Source: Colwellia hornerae (GTDB taxonomy: Bacteria > Pseudomonadota > Gammaproteobacteria > Enterobacterales > Alteromonadaceae). From it: a stretch of DNA of 64,000 bases. Numbering within the stretch: position 1 is the first letter of the stretch; every line of letters begins with the position of its first letter. A model generated the notes under the pieces. That model saw only the letters and a program-made list of their open reading frames with translations, was not told the DNA's origin and ran no database searches. The stretch covers positions 160,163 through 224,162 of the forward strand of contig NZ_VOLR01000004.1 in assembly GCF_007954355.1 (NCBI RefSeq). The letters are read 5' to 3'. A program made the position numbers and the translations under genes. Shown here piece by piece: positions 1 through 9,319 of this stretch.

Positions 1-1278
1 CAGTAACTTGTCACCGACATGATGTCCATAGGTATCATTTACTTGTTTAAACCTGTCTACATCAATAAACAATATCGCTATATTGTCTTGGCGATTATTC
101 AGACAATGTAAAAAAGCATGCTGAGTCCTGTCTTTGAATAGCGAACGATTCGGTAGATTGGTTAAAGGATCATGTAAGGCTAGAAATTGTAATTTTTGTT
201 TAGCTTCCATTCTTTCGATGGCATTATTAATATGTTTAGCAACAAACATCAGCAGCTGTTTGTCTTTTTCTTGAAATAAGAACTCGGTGCTATAGCTTTG
301 TACAACGACAATTCCTTTATTTATACCACTACCAAACGGCACGCCTAACCAGGCTTTAGGGATACTACCGCGAATATAGATGGCTTTGTCATCAAGCATC
401 TTTTGAATATCCTTTTCGTAGAGCAGAAAAGGTTGATCTTTAGCTAACGCATAACCGGTAATACTTAAAGAATTAGGGTCGATGTTGATACTGGTGAACG
501 TTGACCTATCATCAAATTCATCAATTGCATAAGGAAAGTCGATTGTTCTCCCATCTTCTTTTAGTAAGGCAACAAAAAAGTTTTTCGCTAAGGTAAGACG
601 ACCAATACACTGGTGCAAATATTGATAAAACTCATCAATATTTTTAGTTTTAAAGATAATCTCTGCTATTTCAAACAGTGCATCTTGAATTTTATTAGCA
701 TATTCTAAATTTTCTATTACCTCTTCTAGACCATCTACTTTAATGATTTGGGAAATTTTCATTGCAGTAATCGTTGCTAACGCAGTCAGTGTTTTCAGAT
801 GATATTCAGTGTAAAAATTAACACTGGCATGTTCGGAGTCAATAACACCTAATAATTGCTGTTGAAATAAAATAGGAACGGCTAACTCAGACAACGTCGT
901 TTCATCTTCTACAATATAGCTTTCAAACTCTCGAGTATCTTTTACCAATATCGGTTGTTGAGTCGCCGCAACCTTACCTATCACACCTTGATTAAAAGGG
1001 ATGATCATAGAGTTAGAAGAGGTATCTCTTATTGGAGTTGTAATGCTTTTACCGTTGTCGAAGGATATTTTTTTGTCAAAGCCCGACATTCGACTTAACG
1101 TTTTACCACCGGCATCTAATGTGTAAATAACAGCATCTTCAAACCCAAGTTTTTCAACAATATTTTGTGCTAAATATTGCCAAATTTCACTTGGGGTATT
1201 TAGTAGCAATATATCAGTCGCAAACTGATTAGTAATGGTTAAGCTTTTTATCGTTTCTGATTTTGATAGTTCTGACAA
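1..1278 (-). CDS. GAF-GAF-GGDEF diguanylate cyclase (3' end cut off by window edge)
   Basis: Likely makes cyclic di-GMP in response to a signal sensed by GAF domains. The 426 visible codons read without a stop. An N-terminal GAF-like domain (about residues 20-160) and a second (about 185-330) are followed by a linker ending in NAIERMEAKQKLQFLALHD and the start of a GGDEF domain (DPLTNLPNRSLFKDR, then FIDVDRFKQVNDTYGHHVGD). The GGDEF motif itself lies beyond the window, so catalytic competence cannot be judged. An in-frame TAA lies just upstream of a TTG codon at 1278, which has AGG about nine bases before it, so TTG is the most likely start. No transmembrane segment is seen, so it is probably cytoplasmic. 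It lies downstream of the isc operon but is separated from it by a terminator. Confidence 0.8.
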   Translation of the reverse strand, partial: MSELSKSETIKSLTITNQFATDILLLNTPSEIWQYLAQNIVEKLGFEDAVIYTLDAGGKTLSRMSGFDKKISFDNGKSITTPIRDTSSNSMIIPFNQGVIGKVAATQQPILVKDTREFESYIVEDETTLSELAVPILFQQQLLGVIDSEHASVNFYTEYHLKTLTALATITAMKISQIIKVDGLEEVIENLEYANKIQDALFEIAEIIFKTKNIDEFYQYLHQCIGRLTLAKNFFVALLKEDGRTIDFPYAIDEFDDRSTFTSINIDPNSLSITGYALAKDQPFLLYEKDIQKMLDDKAIYIRGSIPKAWLGVPFGSGINKGIVVVQSYSTEFLFQEKDKQLLMFVAKHINNAIERMEAKQKLQFLALHDPLTNLPNRSLFKDRTQHAFLHCLNNRQDNIAILFIDVDRFKQVNDTYGHHVGDKLL

Positions 1279-1470
1279 ATTTATGATGCCTAAAAGTTAT
1301 TTTTATAATATCTCTGTGCTGCCAATAAGCTATTTTAGCGCGCAAAATTTTCCTTAAGTAGAACAAATTTTTAATCTGCTGTCTATTCACCTGAGTAATA
1401 CCATGTTATTTACTCGTATGGAAAGGTTGACTAAAGTCCTTTTTTTTAAATATTATAGCGAAGCGACAAT

Positions 1471-1504
1471 AAAAAAGGGCAGTAACATATTAATGTTACT
1501 GCCC
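1471..1504 (-). terminator. Rho-independent terminator of the isc operon
   Basis: A perfect 12-bp stem (GGGCAGTAACAT / ATGTTACTGCCC) with a 4-base loop lies just after fdx. On the minus strand it is followed by six T residues. It separates the isc operon from the GGDEF gene. Confidence 0.92.
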
Positions 1505-1528
1505 TATCTATCAAATCAATAATAATGA

Positions 1529-1867
1529 TTAGTGGTTTTCAGAAACCATATTCACGGTATATTTTGGGATTTCAACAACTAAGTCTTCATCGCCAACCAG
1601 CGCTTGACAGCCTAAGCGAGATTCAGGCTCTAATCCCCAAGCTCTATCTAGCATGTCATCTTCAAGCTCATCACTTTCTGCAATTGAATCAAAGCCTTCA
1701 CGTATGATCATATGACAAGTGGTACAAGCACATACTTTTTCACAAGCATGCTCAACGCCAATATCATTTCGCAATGCAACGTTAAGTACACTTTCGCCCT
1801 TTTCTGCCTCAACAACTGCACCATCTGGGCATAAGTCTTCGTTAGGAAGGAATATAATTTTCGCCAT
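1529..1867 (-). CDS. fdx: ISC-type [2Fe-2S] ferredoxin Fdx
   Basis: Electron carrier for iron-sulphur cluster assembly by the ISC machinery. The product has 112 residues (E. coli Fdx 111). The cluster ligands are C42, C48, C51 and C87 within ACEKVCACTTC and RLGCQAL, with the extra conserved C46 also present. It is the last gene of the operon, 21 bases after hscA, and a strong terminator follows. In E. coli iscX follows fdx; here no iscX is present between fdx and the terminator. Cytoplasmic. Confidence 0.96.
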   Translation of the reverse strand: MAKIIFLPNEDLCPDGAVVEAEKGESVLNVALRNDIGVEHACEKVCACTTCHMIIREGFDSIAESDELEDDMLDRAWGLEPESRLGCQALVGDEDLVVEIPKYTVNMVSENH

Positions 1868-1888
1868 TTTCTTAGCTCCTAAAAGTTT

Positions 1889-3751
1889 TTAAACTTCGTC
1901 TACTGAATGTCCTGCTAATGCTGTTTTTATCGAAGAATCCATACGACGTTCAGCAAAAATAGCGGTACTTTCATTTAATATTTCAATGGCTGCTTCAATA
2001 TCATCGGCAACCGTGCTTTGGGCAATTTTCGCTAAAGCGGTTATTGCATTAGTTATTGTGGTAATTTCGTCTTGATTGAGTAACGCGCTGTCATTAACCA
2101 GTGCTGACTGCACTGATTCAATAACTCGCGAAGCTTCAACTTGTTGTTCTTTCAACATGCGCGCTTGAATATCTTGCTGAGCATTGCTCATTGAATCACG
2201 CAGCATTTGAGTTATTTCTTGTTCTTCAAGGCCAAATGAAGGCTTAACTGTTATCCCTGTTTCTATCCCTGTTGACTTTTCCATCGCTGAAACTTCTAAT
2301 AGACCATCAGCGTCAACTTTAAACGTGACACGAATATGAGCAGCACCTGCGGTCATCGCAGGAATGCCACGTAATTCAAAACGAGCTAACGATCGACAGT
2401 CTTCAACAAGCTCTCGCTCACCTTGTAATACGTGAACGGCCATTGCAGTTTGTCCGTCTTTAAACGTGGTAAACTCTTGTGCTTTAGCAACGGGGATTGT
2501 GGTATTTCTAGGAATGACTTTTTCAACCAATCCGCCCATCGTTTCTAGACCGAGTGATAATGGAATAACATCAAGCAACAAGATATCGCTGTCGGGCTTA
2601 TTCCCCGCCAAAATATCGGCTTGAATCGCAGCGCCAATGGCAACCACTTTATCGGGATCAATAGAGGTTAACGGTAAACGGTTAAAATATTTTTCAACCT
2701 GTTGGCGTACCATAGGAACACGTGTTGAACCACCAACCATAACGACTTCAATGACATCATCAACAGTTATATCGGCATCTTTTAATGCGCGGCGACAGGC
2801 ACGTAAGGTTTTAGTCACTAAGGTATTAATTAAAGATTCAAACATCTCACGATTAACATCGCCATGCTTTTCATCAGCATTTTCTAGGGTTAATGAGAAA
2901 CCAACAACTTCATGCTCAGTAAGTTGTTCTTTAACATAACAAGCTTGTTGTAACAATTGTCGTTCTATTGTTGCTGACAAGGGGCGCTGTAAACCCGCCT
3001 GCTCGATAATGTGATCAACAAGAATATTGTCAAAATCATCGCCACCTAGTGCGGAATCACCACCGGTCGCTAATACTTCAAAGACACCTTTATTGAGGCG
3101 TAAGACTGAAATATCAAAGGTACCACCGCCTAAATCGTAAACGGCAATAATACCCTCTTTGCCACTGTCTAAGCCGTAAGCAACTGCAGCTGCCGTCGGC
3201 TCATTCAGTAAACGTAAAACTTTAAGGTCGGCAAGTTTTGCTGCATCTTTGGTACTATGACGCTGTGCATCATCAAAGTAAGCAGGCACAGTGATAACAA
3301 CACCGGTCAACTCACCACCTAATGCATGTTCAGCACGTTGCTTTAAACTTTTTAATATCTCTGCCGATACTTGCACTGGGTTAACTTCACCAGTACGAGT
3401 AGTGATACTTGGGTGACTTTCATCACCTGAAAAAGAATAGGGCAGTGAAGGATATTTTTTACGGATATCAACTAATGAACGACCAATAAGGCGTTTAGCT
3501 GAGACAATAGTATTTTCTGGATCACTCACCGAATGTGCTTTAGCGGCATGACCTACTAATACTTCATTCGCTTGGTAACTCACCACTGAAGGTAATATAT
3601 CTCGACCTTCGCCATCAACTAAGGTTTCTGATAAACCACTTTTAACGCTGGCGATAAGAGAGTTAGTTGTACCTAGATCAATACCTGCGGCGAGGCGATG
3701 TTCGTGAGGAACCGTGCTTTGGCCAGGTTCAGCTATTTGTAATAACGCCAT
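1889..3751 (-). CDS. hscA: Fe-S assembly Hsp70 chaperone HscA
   Basis: Specialised Hsp70 that, with HscB, drives cluster release from IscU. The 620 residues (E. coli 616) start with an actin-like ATPase domain: phosphate-1 [10 protein letters not shown] near 24-33, [12 protein letters not shown] near 205, [11 protein letters not shown] near 338. The C-terminal substrate-binding domain would bind the LPPVK motif of IscU, which is conserved here. The position between hscB and fdx matches the classical operon and distinguishes it from DnaK, whose neighbour would be dnaJ. There is a 116-base gap to hscB in which no promoter was identified. Confidence 0.96.
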   Translation of the reverse strand: MALLQIAEPGQSTVPHEHRLAAGIDLGTTNSLIASVKSGLSETLVDGEGRDILPSVVSYQANEVLVGHAAKAHSVSDPENTIVSAKRLIGRSLVDIRKKYPSLPYSFSGDESHPSITTRTGEVNPVQVSAEILKSLKQRAEHALGGELTGVVITVPAYFDDAQRHSTKDAAKLADLKVLRLLNEPTAAAVAYGLDSGKEGIIAVYDLGGGTFDISVLRLNKGVFEVLATGGDSALGGDDFDNILVDHIIEQAGLQRPLSATIERQLLQQACYVKEQLTEHEVVGFSLTLENADEKHGDVNREMFESLINTLVTKTLRACRRALKDADITVDDVIEVVMVGGSTRVPMVRQQVEKYFNRLPLTSIDPDKVVAIGAAIQADILAGNKPDSDILLLDVIPLSLGLETMGGLVEKVIPRNTTIPVAKAQEFTTFKDGQTAMAVHVLQGERELVEDCRSLARFELRGIPAMTAGAAHIRVTFKVDADGLLEVSAMEKSTGIETGITVKPSFGLEEQEITQMLRDSMSNAQQDIQARMLKEQQVEASRVIESVQSALVNDSALLNQDEITTITNAITALAKIAQSTVADDIEAAIEILNESTAIFAERRMDSSIKTALAGHSVDEV

Positions 3752-3867
3752 TTTTAGACTCTTTTATATTCGATTACGATTAACGGGCGGTATGATATTT
3801 CATTGTAAATAAAAAAACATCGATTTGCTGTTATTTTATTAAACTAAAAACTCATATGAACTAACGA

Positions 3868-4398
3868 TCAGTCGTCATTGAAAAGTTGATCTTCTAATTT
3901 ATCGAGATCGACGCGTAACTTTTGATAAAATTTTAACTTTCGTAATTTATCACCCGCCAATAAGTTTGACTGGATGGAATTTTCATCAAGTAAGGTATGC
4001 ATCTCTAAAGCGAGTTCTTCAAAGCCGGTATTTAATACTGCAGCATAACTTAGAATGGCAGCTTCATGGTCGTTAGCATGCTTAACATCGTCAAGCATTT
4101 CATGTAATTCCATTTGGCGCATTAAAAAACTGTTATCACTAAATGAAGCTTGTTCATTAGGCTGATCACTTTCTCGTAATGTTAATAAATATTGTGCACG
4201 TTTTAAGGGATGTTTTAGCGTTTGATAGGCATCGTTAATTAAGGTTGATCTTTTAACGGCGACTAATTGCTCTTGACTGGAAGCATGAGCGAACTTGTCT
4301 GGGTGTACTTTTTTTTGTAGTGTTTGGTAAATATCAGCTAATTTATGAACATCGAGTTCATATTGCTCTGTAAAACCGAAAATCTGAAAATAATTCAC
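3868..4398 (-). CDS. hscB: J-domain co-chaperone HscB
   Basis: J-protein partner of HscA that brings IscU to the chaperone and stimulates its ATPase. The 176-residue product (E. coli 171) has an N-terminal J domain with the HPD motif at residues 32-34 (KKVHPDKF) and a C-terminal helical domain of the HscB oligomerisation type (about 85-170), which binds IscU. It lies between iscA and hscA on the same strand, in the normal order. Cytoplasmic. Confidence 0.95.
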   Translation of the reverse strand: MNYFQIFGFTEQYELDVHKLADIYQTLQKKVHPDKFAHASSQEQLVAVKRSTLINDAYQTLKHPLKRAQYLLTLRESDQPNEQASFSDNSFLMRQMELHEMLDDVKHANDHEAAILSYAAVLNTGFEELALEMHTLLDENSIQSNLLAGDKLRKLKFYQKLRVDLDKLEDQLFNDD

Positions 4399-4505
4399 AA
4401 AAACTCCAGCGAACGACTTAACATTAAGTCGTTCACAAAATATATACCACTGCGACTAAGTTGCTTGCTACTCAGCAATATTTAGAAAGTCTTAGAGACT
4501 TGGTA

Positions 4506-4829
4506 TTAAACGTTAAAGCTTTCACCACAACCACATTCGCCTTTGGCATTCGGGTTTGTGAATTTAAAACCTTCGTTTAGACCTTCCTTAACAAAATCAA
4601 CTTCGATACCATCAAGATAAACTAAACTTTTTCCATCGATAATGATATTCACATCAGAGATTGAAAACAATGTATCGTCTTCATTTAACTCATCAACAAA
4701 TTCCATCACATAAGCTAAACCAGAACATCCCGTTGTTTTAATACCAAGACGTAAACCGAGACCTTTGCCTCGATTGGTAATAAATGACTGAACACGGTCT
4801 GCTGCGTCTTTCGTCATTGTAACACTCAT
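4506..4829 (-). CDS. iscA: A-type iron-sulphur carrier IscA
   Basis: A-type scaffold/carrier that helps deliver clusters, particularly 4Fe-4S, to target proteins. The 107 residues are the same length as E. coli IscA. The three ligand cysteines are at C35 (TTGCSG) and C99 and C101 (ECGCGESF). The gene starts 15 bases after iscU ends and is surely cotranscribed with it. The IscA rather than SufA or ErpA assignment rests on its place in the operon. Confidence 0.95.
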   Translation of the reverse strand: MSVTMTKDAADRVQSFITNRGKGLGLRLGIKTTGCSGLAYVMEFVDELNEDDTLFSISDVNIIIDGKSLVYLDGIEVDFVKEGLNEGFKFTNPNAKGECGCGESFNV

Positions 4830-4844
4830 AAATAACTCCGATGT

Positions 4845-5225
4845 TTAAGCAGTTTTACTGCGGTAATCTTCAATCGCTGCTTTAATAGCATCTTCAGCTA
4901 AAATAGAGCAATGAATTTTTACAGGCGGTAAAGCAAGCTCTTCGGCAATAGCAGTATTTTTAATTTTTCCTGCTTCGTCAATTGACTTACCTTTTACCCA
5001 TTCAGTCACTAATGAGCTTGACGCAATTGCAGAACCACAACCATAAGTTTTGAACTTAGCGTCTTCAATAATACCGTCAGCGTTGATTTTTAGTTGTAAC
5101 TTCATTACGTCACCACATGCCGGTGCGCCAACCATTCCTGTTGCTACTTGTGGATCATTTTTATCCATTGAGCCAACATTGCGTGGGTTTTCATAGTGAT
5201 CAATTACTTTTTCTGAATAAGCCAT
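4845..5225 (-). CDS. iscU: Iron-sulphur cluster scaffold IscU
   Basis: Scaffold on which IscS-derived sulphur and iron are assembled into 2Fe-2S clusters. I start it at the ATG at 5225 (MAYSEKVIDHYENPRN), because it has an AGGAGAG ribosome site nine bases upstream and gives 126 residues, matching the family (E. coli 128); a longer frame adds an unconserved 15-residue leader. Ligands C37, D39, C63, H105 and C106 are present, and LPPVK at 99-103 is the HscA recognition motif. It lies between iscS and iscA. Confidence 0.96.
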   Translation of the reverse strand: MAYSEKVIDHYENPRNVGSMDKNDPQVATGMVGAPACGDVMKLQLKINADGIIEDAKFKTYGCGSAIASSSLVTEWVKGKSIDEAGKIKNTAIAEELALPPVKIHCSILAEDAIKAAIEDYRSKTA

Positions 5226-5294
5226 TATTTCTCTCCTAATAGCGATGAACGAAACAAAATGCCCGCTCATCAGTAAAATTTTTAGTGGGGATGC

Positions 5295-6509
5295 TTAGTG
5301 AGCAGCCCATTCAATTGAGTCTAGATCAATACCGTCTTGAAACATTTCCCAAAGTGGTGACATATCACGTAAATGCCCAATTGATTTTTGAATAAGTGTA
5401 ATCGCGTAGTCTACTTCTTCAGTCGTGGTAAAACGGCCGAAGCTAAAACGAATTGAACTATGTGCCATTTCGTCATTTAAACCTAAAGCACGTAGAACAT
5501 ACGAAGGCTCTAAACTAGCTGAAGTACATGCAGAGCCAGAAGATACCGCTAAATCTTTAAGCGCCATAATCAAAGACTCACCTTCAACAAAGTTAAAACT
5601 TACGTTTAAGTTACCCGGATAGCGATTATCAAAATCTCCGTTAACAAAAACCTGTTCCATCGTGTTCAAGCCAGCCCATAAACGATCGCGCATTTCAGTT
5701 ACGTGAGCGATGTCTTGAGTAATTTCTTCTTTGGCAATACGGCAAGCTTCACCTAAACCAACGATTTGATGCGTTGGTAATGTACCACTACGCATACCAC
5801 GTTCATGTCCGCCGCCATGCATTTGAGCTTCAAGACGAATACGAGGCTTACGACGCACATACATAGCGCCCATACCTTTTGGACCATAGAATTTATGTGC
5901 TGAAATTGACATTAAATCAATTTTCAACTTTTCCATGTCCACTTCGATTTTGCCGACACTTTGTGCACCATCAACATGGAAAACAATTTTACGTGCTCGA
6001 CACATTTCGCCTATTGCAGCAACGTCTTGAATAACACCAATTTCATTATTAACATGCATAATACTAACTAATACAGTGTCATCACGCATAGCTGCTGCTA
6101 ATTTATCAAGGTCAATCAGGCCATTGCTTTCAGGATCTAAATAAGTCACTTCAAAGCCTTGACGCTCTAGTTCCCGACAAGTATCTAAAACAGCTTTATG
6201 TTCTGTTTTACAGGTAATAACGTGCTTACCTTTTTTACGATAAAAATTGGCCGCGCCTTTAATGGCTAAGTTATTAGACTCAGTTGCTCCTGAGGTAAAA
6301 ACAATCTCACGTGGGTCAGCATTAAGAAGTTCGGCGACTTGATTGCGAGCAATATCAACCGCTTCTTCAGCTTGCCAGCCAAATTTGTGTGAACGAGATG
6401 CAGGGTTACCGTAAAAACCGTCAGTAGTCATATACTGCATCATTTTTTCTGCAACACGTTTATCTACAGGTGTTGTAGCTGAGTAATCAAAATAAATAGG
6501 AAGCTTCAT
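5295..6509 (-). CDS. iscS: Cysteine desulfurase IscS
   Basis: PLP enzyme that converts L-cysteine to alanine and passes persulphide sulphur to IscU and to tRNA thiolation. It has 404 residues, exactly the E. coli length. The PLP-binding lysine is K206 ([10 protein letters not shown]), H104 stacks on the cofactor, and the catalytic persulphide cysteine is C328 in [10 protein letters not shown]. It sits 32 bases after iscR. The nearby cysE makes the O-acetylserine precursor of its substrate. Confidence 0.97.
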   Translation of the reverse strand: MKLPIYFDYSATTPVDKRVAEKMMQYMTTDGFYGNPASRSHKFGWQAEEAVDIARNQVAELLNADPREIVFTSGATESNNLAIKGAANFYRKKGKHVITCKTEHKAVLDTCRELERQGFEVTYLDPESNGLIDLDKLAAAMRDDTVLVSIMHVNNEIGVIQDVAAIGEMCRARKIVFHVDGAQSVGKIEVDMEKLKIDLMSISAHKFYGPKGMGAMYVRRKPRIRLEAQMHGGGHERGMRSGTLPTHQIVGLGEACRIAKEEITQDIAHVTEMRDRLWAGLNTMEQVFVNGDFDNRYPGNLNVSFNFVEGESLIMALKDLAVSSGSACTSASLEPSYVLRALGLNDEMAHSSIRFSFGRFTTTEEVDYAITLIQKSIGHLRDMSPLWEMFQDGIDLDSIEWAAH

Positions 6510-6541
6510 TCGCTAACGTTCTCCAGTTTGACAACACGCAT

Positions 6542-7054
6542 TTAGTGCATGTCGTGCATAATATTCTTGGTTTTAATTAATGTTTCTAATGACGGCATGA
6601 CTTTATTTGCTTGCGCATGCGCTTTATCTTGTCGTCTAGACACTAATTTCACATTACGTTGCTCAACAAGTTCGGCCAACGTTATGTTTTTTAAAAAATC
6701 TTCGATTCGGTCACTTAAACCTTCCCATAACATATGAGTTAAGCATTCGTCACCGTTTTGGCAATTACCTTTACCGTCACATCTCGTCGCTTTAATAGAT
6801 TCATCAACAGCATTGATAACATCAGCAACCGATATTTTTGCAGAACACATTCCTAAGCGATAACCTCCACCCGGGCCTCTAATACTATTTACTAGGCCGT
6901 ATTTTCTTAAGCGAGAGAATAGTTGTTCTAAATATGACAACGAGATACCCTGACGCTCTGAAATATCGGCTAAAGGTACGGGTCCAGTTACTGCATGAAT
7001 TGCTACATCTAACATAGCAGTTACGGCGTAACGCCCTTTTGAAGTCAGTTTCAT
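6542..7054 (-). CDS. iscR: Iron-sulphur-sensing Rrf2 regulator IscR
   Basis: Transcription factor that represses the isc operon when loaded with a 2Fe-2S cluster. The 170 residues hold an Rrf2 winged helix (about 1-80; recognition region [16 protein letters not shown], wing GPGGGYRLG) and cluster ligands C92, C98, C104 and H107 in [17 protein letters not shown]. The C-terminal tail after about residue 135 is weakly conserved. It is the first gene of the operon; two IscR-type operators overlap its predicted promoter, implying autorepression. Confidence 0.96.
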   Translation of the reverse strand: MKLTSKGRYAVTAMLDVAIHAVTGPVPLADISERQGISLSYLEQLFSRLRKYGLVNSIRGPGGGYRLGMCSAKISVADVINAVDESIKATRCDGKGNCQNGDECLTHMLWEGLSDRIEDFLKNITLAELVEQRNVKLVSRRQDKAHAQANKVMPSLETLIKTKNIMHDMH

Positions 7055-7080
7055 TGTGTGCCCCTATCGAATCGTTAGCA

Positions 7081-7108
7081 ATTTTACATAACCTTATAAA
7101 ATAGTCAA
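7081..7108 (-). promoter_or_regulatory. iscR promoter (-35 TTGACT, -10 TAAAAT)
   Basis: On the minus strand TTGACT (7108-7103) is followed after 16 bases by TAAAAT (7086-7081), placing the start of transcription near 7074, about 20 bases before the iscR ATG. The -35 element lies inside the proximal IscR-like site, so bound IscR would block RNA polymerase. Confidence 0.7.
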
Positions 7109-7112
7109 CTAA
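7088..7112 (-). promoter_or_regulatory. IscR type 1 operator, proximal copy
   Basis: A 25-bp stretch fitting the known type 1 pattern ATAsyyGACTrwwwyAGTCrrsTAT imperfectly. The left half (TTAGTTGACTA) is good with one mismatch; the right half (ATAAGGTTAT) departs at four positions. It abuts the distal copy with no gap and covers the -35 element. Confidence 0.6.
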
Positions 7113-7137
7113 ATACCTGACTGTTTTACTCAAGTAT
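7113..7137 (-). promoter_or_regulatory. IscR type 1 operator, distal copy
   Basis: On the minus strand, ATACTTGAGT-AAAAC-AGTCAGGTAT matches the 25-base type 1 consensus at all but one position (GAGT in place of GACT). It lies immediately upstream of the second copy. The arrangement resembles the tandem sites upstream of E. coli iscR. Confidence 0.8.
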
Positions 7138-7227
7138 TCTACACCTGTTGTAAAAATAAGCAATTAATAGCGCGATAACTTAATTTTATCGCGATAAAAC
7201 ATCGGGTAACTGATCAATTATTGGCGA

Positions 7228-8034
7228 TTAAATCTCAGGGTCAAATGACTCTACGCGTGTTTCACGGCGTTTAGCCGCGGCGATTTCATCTTCAATAAAT
7301 TCGCCCACTCGTAATTCGGGTAAATCCTCTTGGCACACTTCACCACCAAGCTGATTAACCTCTTTGCACAAGTCAGCAACTTTTCTATCCATTAAATGCA
7401 TATGGTCAAGTACTCGACCAATGGCTTTAGCGACAGGGTCAGGATTGTCCGCAGATACCGCATAGGCATCGAAACCAAACTTTTTCGCCACTTGGTCACG
7501 TTGATCTTTTTCTGACTGACTTTTTTCATTGATAATACGTGCTGGAATACCGAGAGCAGTAGCATTGGCAGGTACATCCTTTACTACCACAGAATTAGAG
7601 CCGACTTTGCCGCCTTTACCGATAGTAATAGGACCAAGGACTTGTGCCCCTGCACCGATAACAACGTTGTCTTCTAATGTTGGATGACGCTTGCCTGCAT
7701 TCCAGCTTGTGCCGCCTAAAGTAACACCATGATACAAGGTAACATCATTGCCAATTTCAGCGGTTTCACCGATAACGACGCCCATACCATGATCGATAAA
7801 AAATCGACGTCCTAACGTTGCCCCAGGATGAATTTCAACACCGGTTAACCAGCGTGAAAATGTTGATAAGCTACGCGCAAGTAAATACCAGTTATTTTTC
7901 CACAACTTATGACTCAAGCGATGGATCCAGATGGCATGCATACCTGGATAATTGGTAATAACTTCTAGCGTATTTCGAGCGGCGGGATCTCTATCAAAGA
8001 CACTCTTAATATCTTCTCTGATACGGCTGAACAT
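7228..8034 (-). CDS. cysE: Serine O-acetyltransferase CysE
   Basis: Transfers acetyl from acetyl-CoA to L-serine, giving O-acetylserine, the committed step of cysteine synthesis. The 268-residue product has an N-terminal helical region followed by a left-handed beta-helix of hexapeptide repeats (about 65-165). Active-site segments are [11 protein letters not shown] (81-91) and GKRHPTL (114-120). Its place directly upstream of iscR, on the same strand, links cysteine supply to IscS, which consumes cysteine. The tail after about 175 is divergent. Cytoplasmic. Confidence 0.93.
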   Translation of the reverse strand: MFSRIREDIKSVFDRDPAARNTLEVITNYPGMHAIWIHRLSHKLWKNNWYLLARSLSTFSRWLTGVEIHPGATLGRRFFIDHGMGVVIGETAEIGNDVTLYHGVTLGGTSWNAGKRHPTLEDNVVIGAGAQVLGPITIGKGGKVGSNSVVVKDVPANATALGIPARIINEKSQSEKDQRDQVAKKFGFDAYAVSADNPDPVAKAIGRVLDHMHLMDRKVADLCKEVNQLGGEVCQEDLPELRVGEFIEDEIAAAKRRETRVESFDPEI

Positions 8035-8150
8035 AATTCTATCCTTCTACATATTGGTTAAGGCAAGTACCAATATATACCCGTTATCGGCAAATATGCA
8101 GGGATTGAGAATGCACTTTGTATGGTAACGGGTATGATTGCTTACTTTTA

Positions 8151-8957
8151 TTATTCTTTATTTGCTTCTTTATCGTTTGCTTTAGCAGCTCTTTGTACTG
8201 AAGCTAAAATTCCACGCATCATTTTGACTTCTTTAACATCGGGACGGGCACGATTAAATAAACGGCGTAACTTAGTCATCACTAAACCTGGGTGACTCGG
8301 CGTTATAAAACCTGTCTCTTTTAAAGCATCTTCAAAGTGCTGATAAAAGCGCTCAGTTTCATCCATAATTGGATACTCGTCTTCATCAAGTGTCTTTTTC
8401 GGTAAATTTTTACTTAAATTTTCGCCTTTCGCTTGAAAGGCTTTTTGTTGATCAATTAAAAAACTGGTCCGCACTTCATAACTTAAGGTTTGAACCGCCA
8501 TCGCTAAGTTCAATGAGCTGTAATCAGGATTCGCCGGGATTTGCACATGAAAATGACAAAGTTGTAATTCATCATTAGTTAAACCACTGCTTTCACGACC
8601 AAACACTAAAGCAACTGGAAAATTATAAGCTTCTTCAACAAGTTTTTCTCCACAACCTCTTGGCTCTAGCATTGGCCAAGGTAAAGTACGAGAACGTGCG
8701 CTGGTACCAACAACCAAACCACAATCACTAATAGCTTCCGCTAACGTGGCAACTACCTTGGCATTTTTTAATACATCAGTAGCCCCTGCAGCTAAAGCTT
8801 GTGCTTGACCATTTGGCATTTCAATAGGATCAACTAATATGAGTTCACTTAACCCCATAGTTTTCATTGCTCGTGCGGCTGAACCAATATTACGACAATC
8901 GGAAGTATTAACTAATACAATCCGAACATTGCTTAAAAGTGATGATTGCTCTGACAT
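8151..8957 (-). CDS. trmJ: tRNA (cytidine/uridine-2'-O-)-methyltransferase TrmJ
   Basis: SpoU/TrmH (SPOUT) methyltransferase that methylates ribose at position 32 of tRNAs. The 268 residues include motif 1 [19 protein letters not shown] (17-35), motif 2 [14 protein letters not shown] and motif 3 [17 protein letters not shown], the last being the knotted SAM site. It is longer than E. coli TrmJ (246) because of the C-terminal tail. The order trmJ-cysE-iscR with divergent suhB is common in gammaproteobacteria and supports the name. Promoter-like AT-rich 11-bp repeats lie directly upstream. Confidence 0.92.
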   Translation of the reverse strand: MSEQSSLLSNVRIVLVNTSDCRNIGSAARAMKTMGLSELILVDPIEMPNGQAQALAAGATDVLKNAKVVATLAEAISDCGLVVGTSARSRTLPWPMLEPRGCGEKLVEEAYNFPVALVFGRESSGLTNDELQLCHFHVQIPANPDYSSLNLAMAVQTLSYEVRTSFLIDQQKAFQAKGENLSKNLPKKTLDEDEYPIMDETERFYQHFEDALKETGFITPSHPGLVMTKLRRLFNRARPDVKEVKMMRGILASVQRAAKANDKEANKE

Positions 8958-9319
8958 TATCTTAAATTACTCAATTTATAGTTAATTTATAGTTAATTTA
9001 TAAAATAAATTTTACCTACTGGTATTAACTATCTAGATGGCTAAAATTGATAATAATATTATCATAGAACATTAACCTTGTGCTTAGAAAAAATCATCAA
9101 ATTTGTTGAAAATGGTTAGTGCGAAAAATTATGTGTTAGTTATTAAACATCTATCAAACTTTTTCTTTGTGAGTTTATATAAAAAACAATGTCGCTAATT
9201 ACCGATAACTTTGCTATAATCTCGGCGCTTGAAAATCCGCTCGGCGGCAAGCCTCGTTCTTTATAAAAGTTGTTATACTGTTTAATTCAATTTACAAATA
9301 TGTAAAAGGTAGTCTCTAT
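8958..9319. other. Divergent promoter region between trmJ and suhB
   Basis: This 362-base stretch holds no credible gene. Next to trmJ, 8973-9002 repeats an 11-base unit (AATTTATAGTT) about 2.7 times. The suhB side carries a consensus extended -10 element. The rest is AT-rich with no recognised structure. Confidence 0.6.
9212..9220 (+). promoter_or_regulatory. Extended -10 promoter for suhB
   Basis: TGCTATAAT is a perfect extended -10 (TGnTATAAT). No good -35 is seen 17 bases upstream (TCGCTA), as is usual for extended -10 promoters. Transcription from about 9227 would give a leader of roughly 90 bases. Confidence 0.6.

Noticed and set aside
5226..5270. Fifteen-residue N-terminal extension of IscU
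   Set aside because: The frame is open to an ATG at 5270, but the ATG at 5225 has the AGGAGAG site and matches the family start.
7184..7199. Palindrome TTTTATCGCGATAAAA upstream of iscR, considered as cysE terminator or operator
   Set aside because: It lies 29 bases after the cysE stop but has no clear T tract on the minus strand, and no known operator fits; kept out for lack of evidence.
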